This document shows positions 19,135-28,814 of a DNA stretch of 64,000 bases, in pieces. Under the pieces are notes generated by a model, which was given only the letters and a program-made list of their open reading frames with translations, made no database searches and had not been told where the DNA came from. The stretch spans positions 186,001 through 250,000 of the forward strand of contig CAMFIF010000003.1 in assembly GCA_945952415.1 (NCBI GenBank), read 5' to 3'. The position numbers and the translations under genes are program-made. Source of the DNA: an uncultured Rhizobium sp. Its GTDB lineage: Bacteria; Pseudomonadota; Alphaproteobacteria; Rhizobiales; Rhizobiaceae. The number at the start of each line of letters is the position of its first letter. Within the stretch, counting starts at the first letter, position 1.

Positions 19135-20102
19135 TATTTCGAAACCGTGCCGCCCTCCTTGCCCTGTCCCTGCTGGCCGGCGCCCTGCCCGCTGCGGCGG
19201 ATGCGCTGCATGCGAAGCTGAAGGATGATTTCGAGGGACAGGATTTCGCCCCGGAAGGCGGTCTCTATTACAAGAAGAACGACGAGCAGGCCGCCGGCAG
19301 CTTCACCTTCCAGTCAGCAGAGCAATTCTCCGGTCGGCAGAGCCTGAAGCTCAGCGTGCGCGAACATTGCGATCCGGAAATCGAAAATTGCAGCGAGCGC
19401 GCCGAAATCTGGGAGAAACCGGCGCTGCGGGTACCCTATGACAAGGGCGTCTGGGTGGGCTTTGCAGTGAAGATGGCCGATCCCATTCCGCAGAACGATC
19501 ACCGCTATCTGATCGCCCAGTGGAAGCGGGAAATCGGCCCGGATGCGGAAGGCGATTTCAGCCCCTTCCTCGCGCTGCGCCTTCGAAACGGCAAGCTTTT
19601 TGCCACCATGGAAACCAATTACCACCGGCCGGAACGGCTGGATGCCGCCAAGGATGCGGTGGCCAGCTGCGCGCCCGGCGAAACGCCCGTCTGGCCCCGC
19701 CCGGAAACCAACCAGGTCCGTGCCCTGATTGCCACGGATGCCGCCTTCACGCCCGCGGACGGGGCGGAATTCACCGCCTGCAGCAAGGCGATCCGGGTGG
19801 TGAGCCACGGCAACCCGCTGCCTGCGCCCGCCTCCGGCTGGATCGATTTTGCCATTTATACCCGACCCGGTCCGGATGGTTCGGGCCATATCGAGATCTT
19901 CGCCAATGACAAGCCGATCGTGACCGTCACCGGCGCCATCGGCCATAGCGATCCCGGCCTTCTTGAGAACCAGTATTTCAAGTTCGGCCCCTACCGGGCC
20001 GCCGGCGAAGGCGAATGGACGCTGTTTTACGACGATTATCGCCGCTCTCCGGACTGCGTCGACGTGCTGAAAAACAGGGCGCTCTGCGCCACCCTGCCCT
20101 GA
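19131..20102 (+). CDS. Exported polysaccharide-lyase-like protein (jelly-roll fold)
   Basis: A 323-residue protein with a signal peptide (ALLALSLLAGALPAAADA, cleaved near residue 26). The mature part follows the pattern of the heparin-lyase/alginate-lyase jelly-roll family: SLKLSVREHCD, SERAEI, then GVWVGFAVKMADPIPQNDH, YLIAQWKRE and the final YFKFGPYR with FYDDYR. Such enzymes cleave acidic polysaccharides in the periplasm or outside the cell. Paired Cys residues suggest disulfides. The start overlaps the cyclase stop by four bases, so the two are co-translated. The polysaccharide cannot be named from sequence. Confidence 0.72.
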   Translation: MIFRNRAALLALSLLAGALPAAADALHAKLKDDFEGQDFAPEGGLYYKKNDEQAAGSFTFQSAEQFSGRQSLKLSVREHCDPEIENCSERAEIWEKPALRVPYDKGVWVGFAVKMADPIPQNDHRYLIAQWKREIGPDAEGDFSPFLALRLRNGKLFATMETNYHRPERLDAAKDAVASCAPGETPVWPRPETNQVRALIATDAAFTPADGAEFTACSKAIRVVSHGNPLPAPASGWIDFAIYTRPGPDGSGHIEIFANDKPIVTVTGAIGHSDPGLLENQYFKFGPYRAAGEGEWTLFYDDYRRSPDCVDVLKNRALCATLP

Positions 20103-20330
20103 TCGGCCCAGAATCGATCTGTTCAGATCGCAATGCTCCGTTCCCATATCTGTTGATTACTCAAAACAGTTATGCTGTTAAATCGTTTCCATAGAGACGT
20201 GCCAGGATAACAGAACCGGAACATGCGGTCGGATCCTGCGCATGAGGGCCATGGATCAGCCGTGGCCAGCAGGGACAGGCATGAAGGCACAAAACAAAGC
20301 CGGGTCTCGGTGTCTGGGGAGGACAGTGGG

Positions 20331-22241
20331 ATGACGGAACCGGCGAGCGACCTCCTGAGGGTCGAGAACCTGAAAATTTCCTTCCATGTGCCGAGTGGGG
20401 TGATCCCGGCCGTGAAGAATGCGAGCCTGCGGGTTCTGCCGGGCAAGGTCACAGCGCTGGTGGGCGAATCCGGCTCGGGCAAATCGGTGATCAGCCAGGC
20501 AATCATGGGCATCCTGCCGGCGATTGCGGTGGCCGAGGGCAAGATCCTGTTTTCCGATCCCGAACGGCCGGGTCAGCCGATCGACATCGTGCGCCTCCCG
20601 CTCGATGGAAAGGGTATCCGTGCGTTGCGCGGACGGCGCATCGGCAAGATCTTCCAGGAGCCCATGACCTCGCTCTCGCCCCTCCATACGATCGGCGACC
20701 AGATCAGCGAAGTTCTCGCCATCCACACGGGCGACGATGCCGCCGAGCGCCGCCGCAAGACGGAGGAGATGCTGGGCCTCGTGGGCTTTGCCGATCCGGT
20801 ACGCGCCTTCGACATGTACCCGTTCGAGCTTTCGGGCGGCATGCGCCAGCGCGCAATGATCGCCATGGCGCTCATCTGCCGGCCGGCGCTCCTGATCGCC
20901 GACGAGCCGACGACCGCGCTCGACGTGACGATCCAGGCGCAGATCCTGAAGCTCCTGCGCGACCTGCAGCAGAAGCTCGGCATGGCCATGCTGCTGATCA
21001 CCCATGATCTCGGCGTCGTCGCCAATGTGGCGGATGAAGTCGTGGTTATCTATCGGGGCGAGATCATGGAAGCGGGGCCGGTGGAGGCGATCTTCCGCTC
21101 GCCCCGTCATCCCTATCTGAAGGGCCTGCTGGAGGCCGTCCCCCATTTCGACATGAAACCCGGCGAAAGACTGAAGCCGCTGCGTGCGATCACCGGCGGC
21201 GGGGCAGCGCTTTCCGGCCATATCGCCGCGCCGGCAAGGGGGAAGGGAGAGGTTTCCGCGGAAGGCCCCCTTCTCACCGTAAGCCATGTCAGCAAGACCT
21301 TCTCGACGAGGAAGGGCGGCTTCCTCCGCTCGGGCGAAAAGAAGCTCCACCGCGCCGTCGCCGATGTGAGCTTCACCGTCAACCGGGGCGAATGCCTTGG
21401 CCTCGTCGGCGAAAGCGGCTGCGGCAAGACCACGCTGAGCAAGATCCTGATGCGTGCGATCACCCCTGATGAGGGACAGGTGATCCTGCACAGCGCCGAT
21501 GGCGACATCGACATCGGCAAGGCCCGCGGTGCGGAACTCAACCGGCTGCGCACCCGCGTGCAGATGATCTTCCAGGACCCTGTCTCCTCGCTCTCCCCCC
21601 GCATGACGGTGCAGAACATCCTCATGGAGCCGCTCGAGATCCACGGGCGCGGCAATGCGAAGACGAGACTTGAGACGGTCCGCCGCCTGCTGAACGCCAT
21701 CGGCCTCGATGAAACGGCGCTCAACCGCTATCCGCACGCCTTTTCCGGCGGCCAGCGGCAGCGCATCGGCATTGCCCGGGCGCTGGCGCTCGGCCCCGAA
21801 CTGATCATCTGCGACGAGCCGGTCTCGGCCCTCGACGTGTCCGTGCAGGCCCAGATCCTGAACCTCCTCAAGGACCTGAAGAAGGATCTCGGCCTCACCA
21901 CCCTCTTCATCTCGCATAATCTCGCCGTCGTCGACTACATGGCAGACCGGATCGCCGTGATGTGCAACGGCCGGATTGTGGAGATCGCCCCGCGGGACCG
22001 GCTGATGCGGGCGCCCGTCCATCCCTATACGAAATCCCTTCTCGCGGCCGTCCCCTTCCCGGATCTAGACCGCCCGCTCGATTTCAACGCCATTTCAGCA
22101 AGCGGTGCCTCCGATGTCGCCCGCTGGCCCGAGGCCTTCCGCCCCGGCGAGGGGGCCGATGGCCTCAGCGCCGCCGATCTCGGCGATGGCCACCTGGTTC
22201 TCGCCAGACGCGCTGTCCAACCCGCGGAGCTCCGCCCATGA
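20331..22241 (+). CDS. Peptide-type ABC transporter ATPase with two fused ABC domains
   Basis: A 636-residue ATPase joining DppD-like and DppF-like halves, as in YejF. Domain 1 has GESGSGKS, LSGGMRQR and DEPTTALDV; domain 2 (from about residue 320) has GESGCGKT, FSGGQRQR and DEPVSALDV. Both are intact, in contrast to the exporter-like gene at 30063. Each half has the oligopeptide-ATPase extension HPYLKGLL or HPYTKSLL. It energises import by the two permeases downstream. The start is set at MTEPASD, with GGGGAGGA before it. It overlaps the binding-protein gene by four bases. It is first of a tight seven-gene run up to 29974. Confidence 0.9.
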   Translation: MTEPASDLLRVENLKISFHVPSGVIPAVKNASLRVLPGKVTALVGESGSGKSVISQAIMGILPAIAVAEGKILFSDPERPGQPIDIVRLPLDGKGIRALRGRRIGKIFQEPMTSLSPLHTIGDQISEVLAIHTGDDAAERRRKTEEMLGLVGFADPVRAFDMYPFELSGGMRQRAMIAMALICRPALLIADEPTTALDVTIQAQILKLLRDLQQKLGMAMLLITHDLGVVANVADEVVVIYRGEIMEAGPVEAIFRSPRHPYLKGLLEAVPHFDMKPGERLKPLRAITGGGAALSGHIAAPARGKGEVSAEGPLLTVSHVSKTFSTRKGGFLRSGEKKLHRAVADVSFTVNRGECLGLVGESGCGKTTLSKILMRAITPDEGQVILHSADGDIDIGKARGAELNRLRTRVQMIFQDPVSSLSPRMTVQNILMEPLEIHGRGNAKTRLETVRRLLNAIGLDETALNRYPHAFSGGQRQRIGIARALALGPELIICDEPVSALDVSVQAQILNLLKDLKKDLGLTTLFISHNLAVVDYMADRIAVMCNGRIVEIAPRDRLMRAPVHPYTKSLLAAVPFPDLDRPLDFNAISASGASDVARWPEAFRPGEGADGLSAADLGDGHLVLARRAVQPAELRP

Positions 22242-24142
22242 TCCGCCGCCGCACCGCGCTTCAGATTCTTGCCGCCCTTGCCTGGCCTGGCCTCGCCCGG
22301 GCCGCTGCCTATACCGGAAGCCCCATGCTGGACGAAGGCGTGGCCCAGGGCATCCTGCCGGATACCGCCACCCGCCTGCCGGAAAACCCGCGCGTGATCA
22401 ATGTGAAGGCCATGGGCCGGGAGCCCGGGCGTCATGGCGGCACGGTGCGCATGCTGATCGGCAGCCAGAAGGACATCCGCCTGATGACCATCAACGGCTA
22501 TGCCCGTCTGGTCGGCTATGACGAAAACCTTCAATTGCAGCCGGACGTGCTGGAACGGGTGGAAAACGACGGTGACCGGATCTTCACCTTCCATCTGCGC
22601 AAGGGGCATCGCTGGTCCAATGGCGCGCTGCTGACGGCGGAAGATTTCCGCTATTGCTGGGAAGACGTGATCCTCAATGAGGACCTGCGCAAGGGCGGCC
22701 TTCCGCGCGAGCTGCTCGCCAAGGGCCAGCCGCCCCGCTTCGAGATCATCGACCAGTATACGGTCCGCTATCGCTGGGACCAGCCGAACCCGAACTTCCT
22801 GCCGAAGCTCGCCGCCCCCCAGCCGCTCGTCATCTTCATGCCCTCGGGCTACATGCGCCAGTTCCACAAGGATTATCAGGACCCCTTCCGCCTTTCGGCG
22901 CTGATGAAGGAATACCGGGTCAAGAAATGGGCCGACCTGCACATCAAGATGTCGCGCAGCTACCGCCCGGAAAATCCCGATCTGCCGACCCTCGATCCCT
23001 GGCGCAACACGGTGGCCCCGCCGGCCGAGCAATTCGTCTTCGAGCGCAATCCCTATTTCCACCGGGTGGACGAGAACGGGCTGCAACTGCCCTATGTGGA
23101 CCGGGTGATCCTGTCGCTGAGCACGCCTGATATCATCGCCGCCAAGGCAGGCACCGGCGAAAGCGATCTCCAGATCAACAGCCTGGATTTTGCCGACTAT
23201 ACCTTCCTGAAGGACAGCGAGAAGCTCTTCCCCGTGAAGGTCAGCCTGTGGAAGCGGACGCAGGGTTCGCGGGTCGCGCTTCTGCCCAACCTCAATTGCG
23301 GGGACGAGGCCTGGCGCGACCTCTTCCGCGACGTCCGGATGCGCCGGGCGCTCTCGCTTGCGATAGACCGGCGCGAGATCAATCTCGCCGCCTTCTATGG
23401 CCTTGCCCACGAAAGCGCCGATACGGTCCTGCCGGAAAGCCCGCTCTATCGCGAGGAACTGGCGAAGGCCTGGAGCGCTCACGACCCCGCGGAGGCGAAC
23501 CGTCTCCTCGATGAGCTCGGCCTCACCGGTCGCAACAGCGACGGCATCCGCCTGCTGCCCGATGGCCGCAAGGCGGAGATCGTCGTGGAAACCGCCGGAG
23601 AAAGCACGCTCGAAACCGACGTGCTCGAACTCGTGACCGATCACTGGCGCGAGGTCGGCATCTCGCTCTTCGTGCGCACGTCCCAGCGCGATGTCTTCCG
23701 CAGCCGCGCCATGGGCGGCGACATCATGATGTCCATGTGGGTCGGGATCGACAATGGCGTGCCGACCGCCGACATGAACCCCTCCCAGATCGCGCCGACC
23801 GCCGACGACCAGCTGCAATGGCCGGTCTGGGGCATGTATTATCTGTCCGTCGGCAAGAAGGGCAAACCGCCGGAGCTCGCCGAGGCCCGCAAGCTCGTGC
23901 AGCTGCTTGCAGAATGGGAGGCCTCGGCCACCACCGAGGCCCGTGCCGCCATCTGGGCGAAGATGCTCGACATTTATACAGACCAGGTCTTCTCCATCGG
24001 GATCGTCAATGGCGGACTGCAGCCGATGGTCCATGCGACGCGGCTCGTCAATGTGCCGGAAAAGGGCCTCTTCGGCTTCGAGCCCACCTCCTACCTCGGC
24101 GTCTACAAGCCGGACACGTTCTTCCTGAAGGAGGAGGGCTGA
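22238..24142 (+). CDS. Peptide/oligosaccharide-type ABC transporter substrate-binding protein (SBP family 5)
   Basis: A 634-residue periplasmic binding protein. The N-terminus MIRRRTALQILAALAW has consecutive arginines before the hydrophobic core, suggesting Tat export. The body has family-5 features: FHLRKGHRWSNGALLTAEDF, then DVRMRRALSLAIDRREI and the domain-I return segment near the C-terminus. The length and the RWS-G-LTAEDF pattern match DppA/YejA-like proteins. It overlaps the ATPase gene by four bases and is followed by two permease genes. Family-5 proteins bind peptides, opines, oligosaccharides or cell-wall fragments. Given three glycosyltransferases next door, a glycan or muropeptide ligand is conceivable but unproven. 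Confidence 0.87.
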   Translation: MIRRRTALQILAALAWPGLARAAAYTGSPMLDEGVAQGILPDTATRLPENPRVINVKAMGREPGRHGGTVRMLIGSQKDIRLMTINGYARLVGYDENLQLQPDVLERVENDGDRIFTFHLRKGHRWSNGALLTAEDFRYCWEDVILNEDLRKGGLPRELLAKGQPPRFEIIDQYTVRYRWDQPNPNFLPKLAAPQPLVIFMPSGYMRQFHKDYQDPFRLSALMKEYRVKKWADLHIKMSRSYRPENPDLPTLDPWRNTVAPPAEQFVFERNPYFHRVDENGLQLPYVDRVILSLSTPDIIAAKAGTGESDLQINSLDFADYTFLKDSEKLFPVKVSLWKRTQGSRVALLPNLNCGDEAWRDLFRDVRMRRALSLAIDRREINLAAFYGLAHESADTVLPESPLYREELAKAWSAHDPAEANRLLDELGLTGRNSDGIRLLPDGRKAEIVVETAGESTLETDVLELVTDHWREVGISLFVRTSQRDVFRSRAMGGDIMMSMWVGIDNGVPTADMNPSQIAPTADDQLQWPVWGMYYLSVGKKGKPPELAEARKLVQLLAEWEASATTEARAAIWAKMLDIYTDQVFSIGIVNGGLQPMVHATRLVNVPEKGLFGFEPTSYLGVYKPDTFFLKEEG

Positions 24143-24144
24143 CC

Positions 24145-25143
24145 ATGCTGCGCTATATCATTCTGCGCCTTCTCTCGATGATCCCCACCCTCGTGGTCAT
24201 TTCCATGCTGGTCTATACCATCATCGAACTGCCGCCGGGGGATTACTTCGAAAGCTATGTCTCGGAACTCACCGCCATGGGCGAGGACGTGGACATGGCG
24301 GAAATCGAGGAACTGCGCCATCAGTACGGTTTCGACCAGCCGCCCGTCATGCGCTATTTCCACTGGGTTGGCGGCATGCTCCAGGGCGATTTCGGCTATT
24401 CCTTCGAATACCAGCTGCCCGTCACCGAAGTGGTGGGCGACCGCATGTGGCTGACGATCCTCGTCTCCTTCTTCACCATCATCGTCACCTGGCTGATCGC
24501 CTTTCCGATCGGCATCTATTCCGCCACCCACCAGTATAGCTGGGGCGATTACGGGCTGACGCTGCTCGGGCTGCTCGGCATTGCCGTGCCAAATTTCATG
24601 CTGGCGCTGATCCTCATGTATTTCGCCAACCGCTGGTTCGGCGTTTCGATCGGCCATCTCATGGATCAGAAATACCTCGCCGAACCCATGAGCTGGGACA
24701 AGGCGCGCTCGATCCTTTCCCATATCTGGATTCCGGTCCTGATCGTCGGCACGGCGGGAACCGCCGGCATGATCCGGCGGCTGAGGGCCAATCTGCTCGA
24801 TGAGCTGCAGAAGCAGTATGTGGTGACGGCGCGCGCAAAGGGCCTGTCGCCGGGGCGGACATTGGTCAAGTATCCGCTGCGCATGGCGCTCAACTTCTTC
24901 GTCGCCGATATCGGCTCCATCCTCCCGGCCATCATCTCCGGGGCGGAAATCACCGCCATCGTGCTGTCGCTCGAAACCACCGGCCCGATGCTGGTAAAAG
25001 CGCTCCAGAGCCAGGACATGTATCTCGCCGGCTCCTTCCTGATGTTCCTCGCCTTCCTGACAGTCATCGGCATGCTGATATCCGATATCGCCCTTGCGCT
25101 GCTCGATCCGCGCATCCGCCTTGCCGGGAGGAGCACCAAGTGA
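24145..25143 (+). CDS. Peptide-type ABC transporter permease (DppB/YejB-like)
   Basis: A 332-residue inner-membrane protein with six predicted helices. The N-terminal MLRYIILRLLSMIPTLVVIS is typical of DppB. The cytoplasmic coupling loop reads LRANLLDELQKQYVVTARAKGLSPGR, the EAA motif that contacts the ATPase. It starts two bases after the binding-protein stop, with GGAGGAGG close by, and overlaps the second permease by four bases. It is part of the complete importer 20331-26330. Confidence 0.92.
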   Translation: MLRYIILRLLSMIPTLVVISMLVYTIIELPPGDYFESYVSELTAMGEDVDMAEIEELRHQYGFDQPPVMRYFHWVGGMLQGDFGYSFEYQLPVTEVVGDRMWLTILVSFFTIIVTWLIAFPIGIYSATHQYSWGDYGLTLLGLLGIAVPNFMLALILMYFANRWFGVSIGHLMDQKYLAEPMSWDKARSILSHIWIPVLIVGTAGTAGMIRRLRANLLDELQKQYVVTARAKGLSPGRTLVKYPLRMALNFFVADIGSILPAIISGAEITAIVLSLETTGPMLVKALQSQDMYLAGSFLMFLAFLTVIGMLISDIALALLDPRIRLAGRSTK

Positions 25144-26330
25144 GCGATGAGAAAATGACCTCCCCCCTGCCCGCGCCCGGTGCGCCGCTCGGCCACTTCG
25201 TTTCCGATGCGCCCTTCGATCCGGACCGCATCGAGGAGACGACGCCGAAGCAGAAGAAATTCGCCCGCGCCTCGCAGAAGCAGCTGATGTGGTGGAAATT
25301 CCGCCGCCACAAGCTCGCCCTCGCCTCCGCCTGGTTCCTCGGCATTCTCTACGCCATGATCCTCGTGGTCGAGTTCCTGGCGCCCTACAATCTCCACACG
25401 CGCCATATGGAGCATATCTACGAGCCGCCGCAGCGCGTGCGTCTGTTCGACGACGGCCGCTTCGTCGGCCCCTTCGTCTATGGTCGCACCATGACGCTCG
25501 ACATGAACACGCTGCAGCGGGTCTATGCCGACAATCCGGCCGATGTTCAGCCGATCCGCTTCTTCTGCTCCGGCGACAGCTATCGTTTCTGGGGGCTTGC
25601 GGAAACCAGCCTGCATCTCGCCTGCCCGGCAAAGGGCGGCACCCTTTTCCTCCTCGGCACGGACCGGCTCGGGCGTGACGTGCTGTCGCGCATCCTCTAT
25701 GGCGCGCGCATCTCGCTCACCATCGGCCTTCTTGGCATCGCCATCTCCTTTACGCTCGGTATCGTTATCGGCGGCCTCGCCGGCTATCACGGCGGCTGGT
25801 TCGACCTGATCGTCCAGCGAATGATTGAGGTTCTGCAATCGATCCCCAGCATTCCGCTCTGGATGGCGCTCGCCGCCATCATGCCCGTCACCTGGAGCCC
25901 GATCCTCATCTATATCGGCATCACCGTCATCCTCGGCCTGCTCGACTGGACAGGCCTTGCCCGCGCCGTGCGCTCCAAGCTCCTGTCGCTGCGCGAGGAG
26001 GATTACGTTCTGGCCGCCCAGCTCATGGGTGCCGGTTCCGCCCGCATCATCGGTCGGCATCTGGTGCCGGGCTTCATGTCGCACCTGATAGCCACGGCAA
26101 CCCTTGCCATTCCGGGCATGATCCTCGGTGAAACGGCGCTCAGCTTCCTCGGTCTTGGCCTGCGTCCGCCGATCACCAGCTGGGGCATCCTGCTCACCGA
26201 AGCTCGCTCGGTGAGCGTCATCGCCTTCTATCCCTGGCTCCTGTTCCCGACCATTCCCGTCATCCTCGTCATCCTCGCCTTCAACTTCCTGGGCGACGGT
26301 TTGCGCGATGCTGCCGATCCCTACAAGTGA
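25140..26330 (+). CDS. Peptide-type ABC transporter permease (DppC/YejE-like), GTG start
   Basis: A 396-residue inner-membrane protein. The first helix is near residue 60 (ASAWFLGILYAMILVVEFLA). It is followed by an unusually long ~110-residue periplasmic stretch with two Cys residues, then GTDRLGRDVLSRILYGARISL and the remaining helices with the EAA loop (LREEDYVLAAQLMGAGSARI). The GTG start overlaps the previous stop (GTGA), with GGGAGGAG ahead. It completes the importer. The long loop distinguishes it from DppC (~300 residues) and is seen in YejE-type permeases. Confidence 0.9.
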   Translation: MSDEKMTSPLPAPGAPLGHFVSDAPFDPDRIEETTPKQKKFARASQKQLMWWKFRRHKLALASAWFLGILYAMILVVEFLAPYNLHTRHMEHIYEPPQRVRLFDDGRFVGPFVYGRTMTLDMNTLQRVYADNPADVQPIRFFCSGDSYRFWGLAETSLHLACPAKGGTLFLLGTDRLGRDVLSRILYGARISLTIGLLGIAISFTLGIVIGGLAGYHGGWFDLIVQRMIEVLQSIPSIPLWMALAAIMPVTWSPILIYIGITVILGLLDWTGLARAVRSKLLSLREEDYVLAAQLMGAGSARIIGRHLVPGFMSHLIATATLAIPGMILGETALSFLGLGLRPPITSWGILLTEARSVSVIAFYPWLLFPTIPVILVILAFNFLGDGLRDAADPYK

Positions 26331-26342
26331 AGTGGAAGACGT

Positions 26343-27554
26343 ATGCTTCGCCGTTTCGAAGATGCACGCATCCTCATGTACAGCCATGACACATTCGGGC
26401 TCGGCCATCTGCGCCGCTGCCGGACGATTGCCCATTCGCTGGTCGAGGACTATCGCGGCCTCTCGATCCTGATCGTATCGGGCGCCACCATAGCCGGTGC
26501 CTTCGATTATCGCGCCCGCGTGGACTTCGTGAAAATCCCGAGCGTCATCAAGCTGCGCAACGGCGAATACCAGTCGCTCGACCGCCATATCGACCTGCAG
26601 GACACGCTGTCCATCCGCCGATCGATCATTCACCACACCGCCGAGACCTTCAAGCCGGACATCTTCATCGTCGACAAGGAGCCCATGGGCCTGCGCGGCG
26701 AGGTGGAGCCCACCCTGCAATTCCTGCAGGCGCGCGGCACCAAGCTCGTGCTCGGCCTGCGCGAGGTGATGGACGCGCCGAATCTCCTCGATGCCGAATG
26801 GAAGCGCAGCGACATCCTGCCGAAGATCGATCGCTATTTCGATCGCATCTGGGTCTATGGCCCGCCGGATTTCTACGATCCGCTGACCGGCCTCGACGTG
26901 CCGCAGAGCGTGCGCGACAAGATGAGTTTCGTGGGTTTCCTCCAGCGCAGCGTCTCGCGCGACGACAATCGCAGCCGTCCGGAAGGAGACTATCTCCTCG
27001 TTACGACCGGCGGCGGCGGCGATGGCGCGGAACTCGTCCATCAGGTCATCGATGCCTACCGGGCCGATCCCTCCCTCACCTACCGGGCGCTCATCGTGCT
27101 CGGGCCCTACATGCCCGCCCGCCAGCGCGAGAAGCTGATGCGCAAGGCAAAAAAGGTGCCGATGATCGAGGTGATCGAATTCGACAACCGCATGGAAGAG
27201 CTGATCGCCGGCGCGACCGCCGTCGTCGCCATGGGCGGCTACAACACCTATTGCGAAATCCTGTCCTTCGACAAGCGGGCGCTGATCGTGCCCCGCGTCG
27301 TGCCCCGCGAAGAACAGCTGATCCGCGCCACGCGGGCAAGCGAACTGGGGCTGGTGGACATGCTGCTGCCCGATGCGGCCGAGGATCCCGCCCGCATGTC
27401 GGCAGCCCTGAAGGCGCTCTGGACCCGCGCGCTCCCCTCCGCCGGCGCTCCCAATCTCCGCCTGGAGGGGCTTGCGAACATCTCCGCGGAAGTGCTCCCC
27501 TGGATCGACGAGCGCGAGCGGAACCGGACGGCCGAGCGCACCGCCGCCTCCTGA
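26343..27554 (+). CDS. Predicted glycosyltransferase (COG4671 / MurG-like)
   Basis: A 403-residue GT-B type transferase. The N-terminal motif HDTFGLGHLRRC resembles the nucleotide-sugar enzyme family COG4671, and the C-terminal domain has AVVAMGGYNTYCEILSFDKR followed by VPRVVPREEQLIRA, a GT28/MurG-like donor site. It should transfer a sugar from a UDP-sugar to an unknown acceptor at the cytoplasmic face. It starts 12 bp after the permease gene and belongs to the same transcription unit. A paralogue of the same family is encoded two genes on (28814). The family is poorly characterised. Confidence 0.8.
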   Translation: MLRRFEDARILMYSHDTFGLGHLRRCRTIAHSLVEDYRGLSILIVSGATIAGAFDYRARVDFVKIPSVIKLRNGEYQSLDRHIDLQDTLSIRRSIIHHTAETFKPDIFIVDKEPMGLRGEVEPTLQFLQARGTKLVLGLREVMDAPNLLDAEWKRSDILPKIDRYFDRIWVYGPPDFYDPLTGLDVPQSVRDKMSFVGFLQRSVSRDDNRSRPEGDYLLVTTGGGGDGAELVHQVIDAYRADPSLTYRALIVLGPYMPARQREKLMRKAKKVPMIEVIEFDNRMEELIAGATAVVAMGGYNTYCEILSFDKRALIVPRVVPREEQLIRATRASELGLVDMLLPDAAEDPARMSAALKALWTRALPSAGAPNLRLEGLANISAEVLPWIDERERNRTAERTAAS

Positions 27555-27563
27555 GGACTGATC

Positions 27564-28814
27564 ATGCCGGAAAAACCCCATCTGATCGTGCTCCTGAAGG
27601 GCTATCCGCGCCTTTCGGAAACCTTCATCGCCCAGGAGCTTCTGGGGCTGGAAAAGGCAGGCTTCCGCCTGTCCCTGGTGTCGCTTCGCCACCCGACGGA
27701 CAAGAAGCGCCACCCCGTCCATGACGAAATCCGCGCGCCGGTTCTCTACCTGCCGGAATATCTGCACGAAGAGCCGCTGCGCGTCATCGCAGCCCTTGGC
27801 CGGGCGCTGGTCAACCGGCATTTCTGGTCGCTCCTGCCTCGCTTCTTCCGCCATCTCGCCCGCGACATCAGCCGCAACCGCTTTCGCCGGCTTGGCCAGG
27901 CGGCCGTGCTGGTGGCCGAGTGGCCGGAAGGGGGAGAATGGCTCCATGCCCATTTCATCCACACGCCCTGCTCGGTCGCTGCCTATGCGAGCGCGATGAC
28001 GGGCGTGCCCTATACGGTCTCCGCACATGCCAAGGACATCTGGACCTCGCCGGACTGGGAACTGGCCGACAAGCTGCAGCGGGCCCGCTGGACGGTCACC
28101 TGCACCGCGTCCGGCTATGAGCATCTGAAGCACCTGGCAGCCGGCAGGGGCGTGGTACATCTGAGCTATCATGGCCTCGATCTCTCGCGCTTTTCTCCGT
28201 TTCCGGGAACGCGGCTCCCGCGCGACGGCTCCGATCCTCACGATCCCGTCCGCATCGTCAGCGTCGGCCGGGCGGTCGAGAAGAAGGGCTATGACATCCT
28301 CCTGAAGGCGCTGAGCAAGCTTCCTGGCGATCTCCACTGGCGCTTCGTCCATGTGGGAGGCGGCGGTGAACTGGCGCGGCTGAAGCCGCTTGCCGAAAGC
28401 CTGAAGATTGCCGACCGCATCACCTGGAAGGGCTCGCTCGACCAGCTCGACGTGCTCGATCTCTACCGCCAATCCGATCTCTTCGCGCTTGCCTGCCGCA
28501 TCACCGCCGATGGCGACCGGGACGGCTTGCCGAACGTGATCGTCGAAGCCTCGAGCCAGGGTCTGGCTACGGTGTCCACCCACATTTCGGGCATCCCCGA
28601 ACTGCTGACCGATGGCGAAAACGGCTTTCTCACCGCGCCCGACGATCCGGATGCCTTTGCCGCCGCCCTGGAAAAGGCGATCCGCAATCCCGATCTTCGG
28701 CAAACCTATGGCGCGCGGGCGGAGGCGAAGGTCCGCGCCCATTTCGACTATCACACCAGCATTGCCGATCTCGGAGCCTATTTCGAGAGCGCCTTTGCCG
28801 CGGAGAAGCGCTGA
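27564..28814 (+). CDS. Glycosyltransferase family 4 protein
   Basis: A 416-residue GT-B glycosyltransferase with a GT1/GT4 donor domain: RIVSVGRAVEKKGYDILLKA at about residues 230-250, then DLFALACRITADGDRDGLPNVIVEA with the E-x7-E-like donor motif and GIPELLTDGENGFL. The N-terminal part starts LKGYPRLSETFI, common in colanic-acid/exopolysaccharide transferases. It lies between two COG4671-type transferases; the next gene starts on the last base of its stop codon. The role is probably sequential sugar addition to a lipid or polysaccharide. Confidence 0.87.
   Translation: MPEKPHLIVLLKGYPRLSETFIAQELLGLEKAGFRLSLVSLRHPTDKKRHPVHDEIRAPVLYLPEYLHEEPLRVIAALGRALVNRHFWSLLPRFFRHLARDISRNRFRRLGQAAVLVAEWPEGGEWLHAHFIHTPCSVAAYASAMTGVPYTVSAHAKDIWTSPDWELADKLQRARWTVTCTASGYEHLKHLAAGRGVVHLSYHGLDLSRFSPFPGTRLPRDGSDPHDPVRIVSVGRAVEKKGYDILLKALSKLPGDLHWRFVHVGGGGELARLKPLAESLKIADRITWKGSLDQLDVLDLYRQSDLFALACRITADGDRDGLPNVIVEASSQGLATVSTHISGIPELLTDGENGFLTAPDDPDAFAAALEKAIRNPDLRQTYGARAEAKVRAHFDYHTSIADLGAYFESAFAAEKR

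Noticed and set aside
24666-28754. A 1362-codon open frame on the minus strand across the permease and glycosyltransferase genes
   Set aside because: It is antisense to four recognisable genes; long reverse frames are common in GC-rich DNA, and its translation is His/Arg/Gln/Asp-rich with no known motif.
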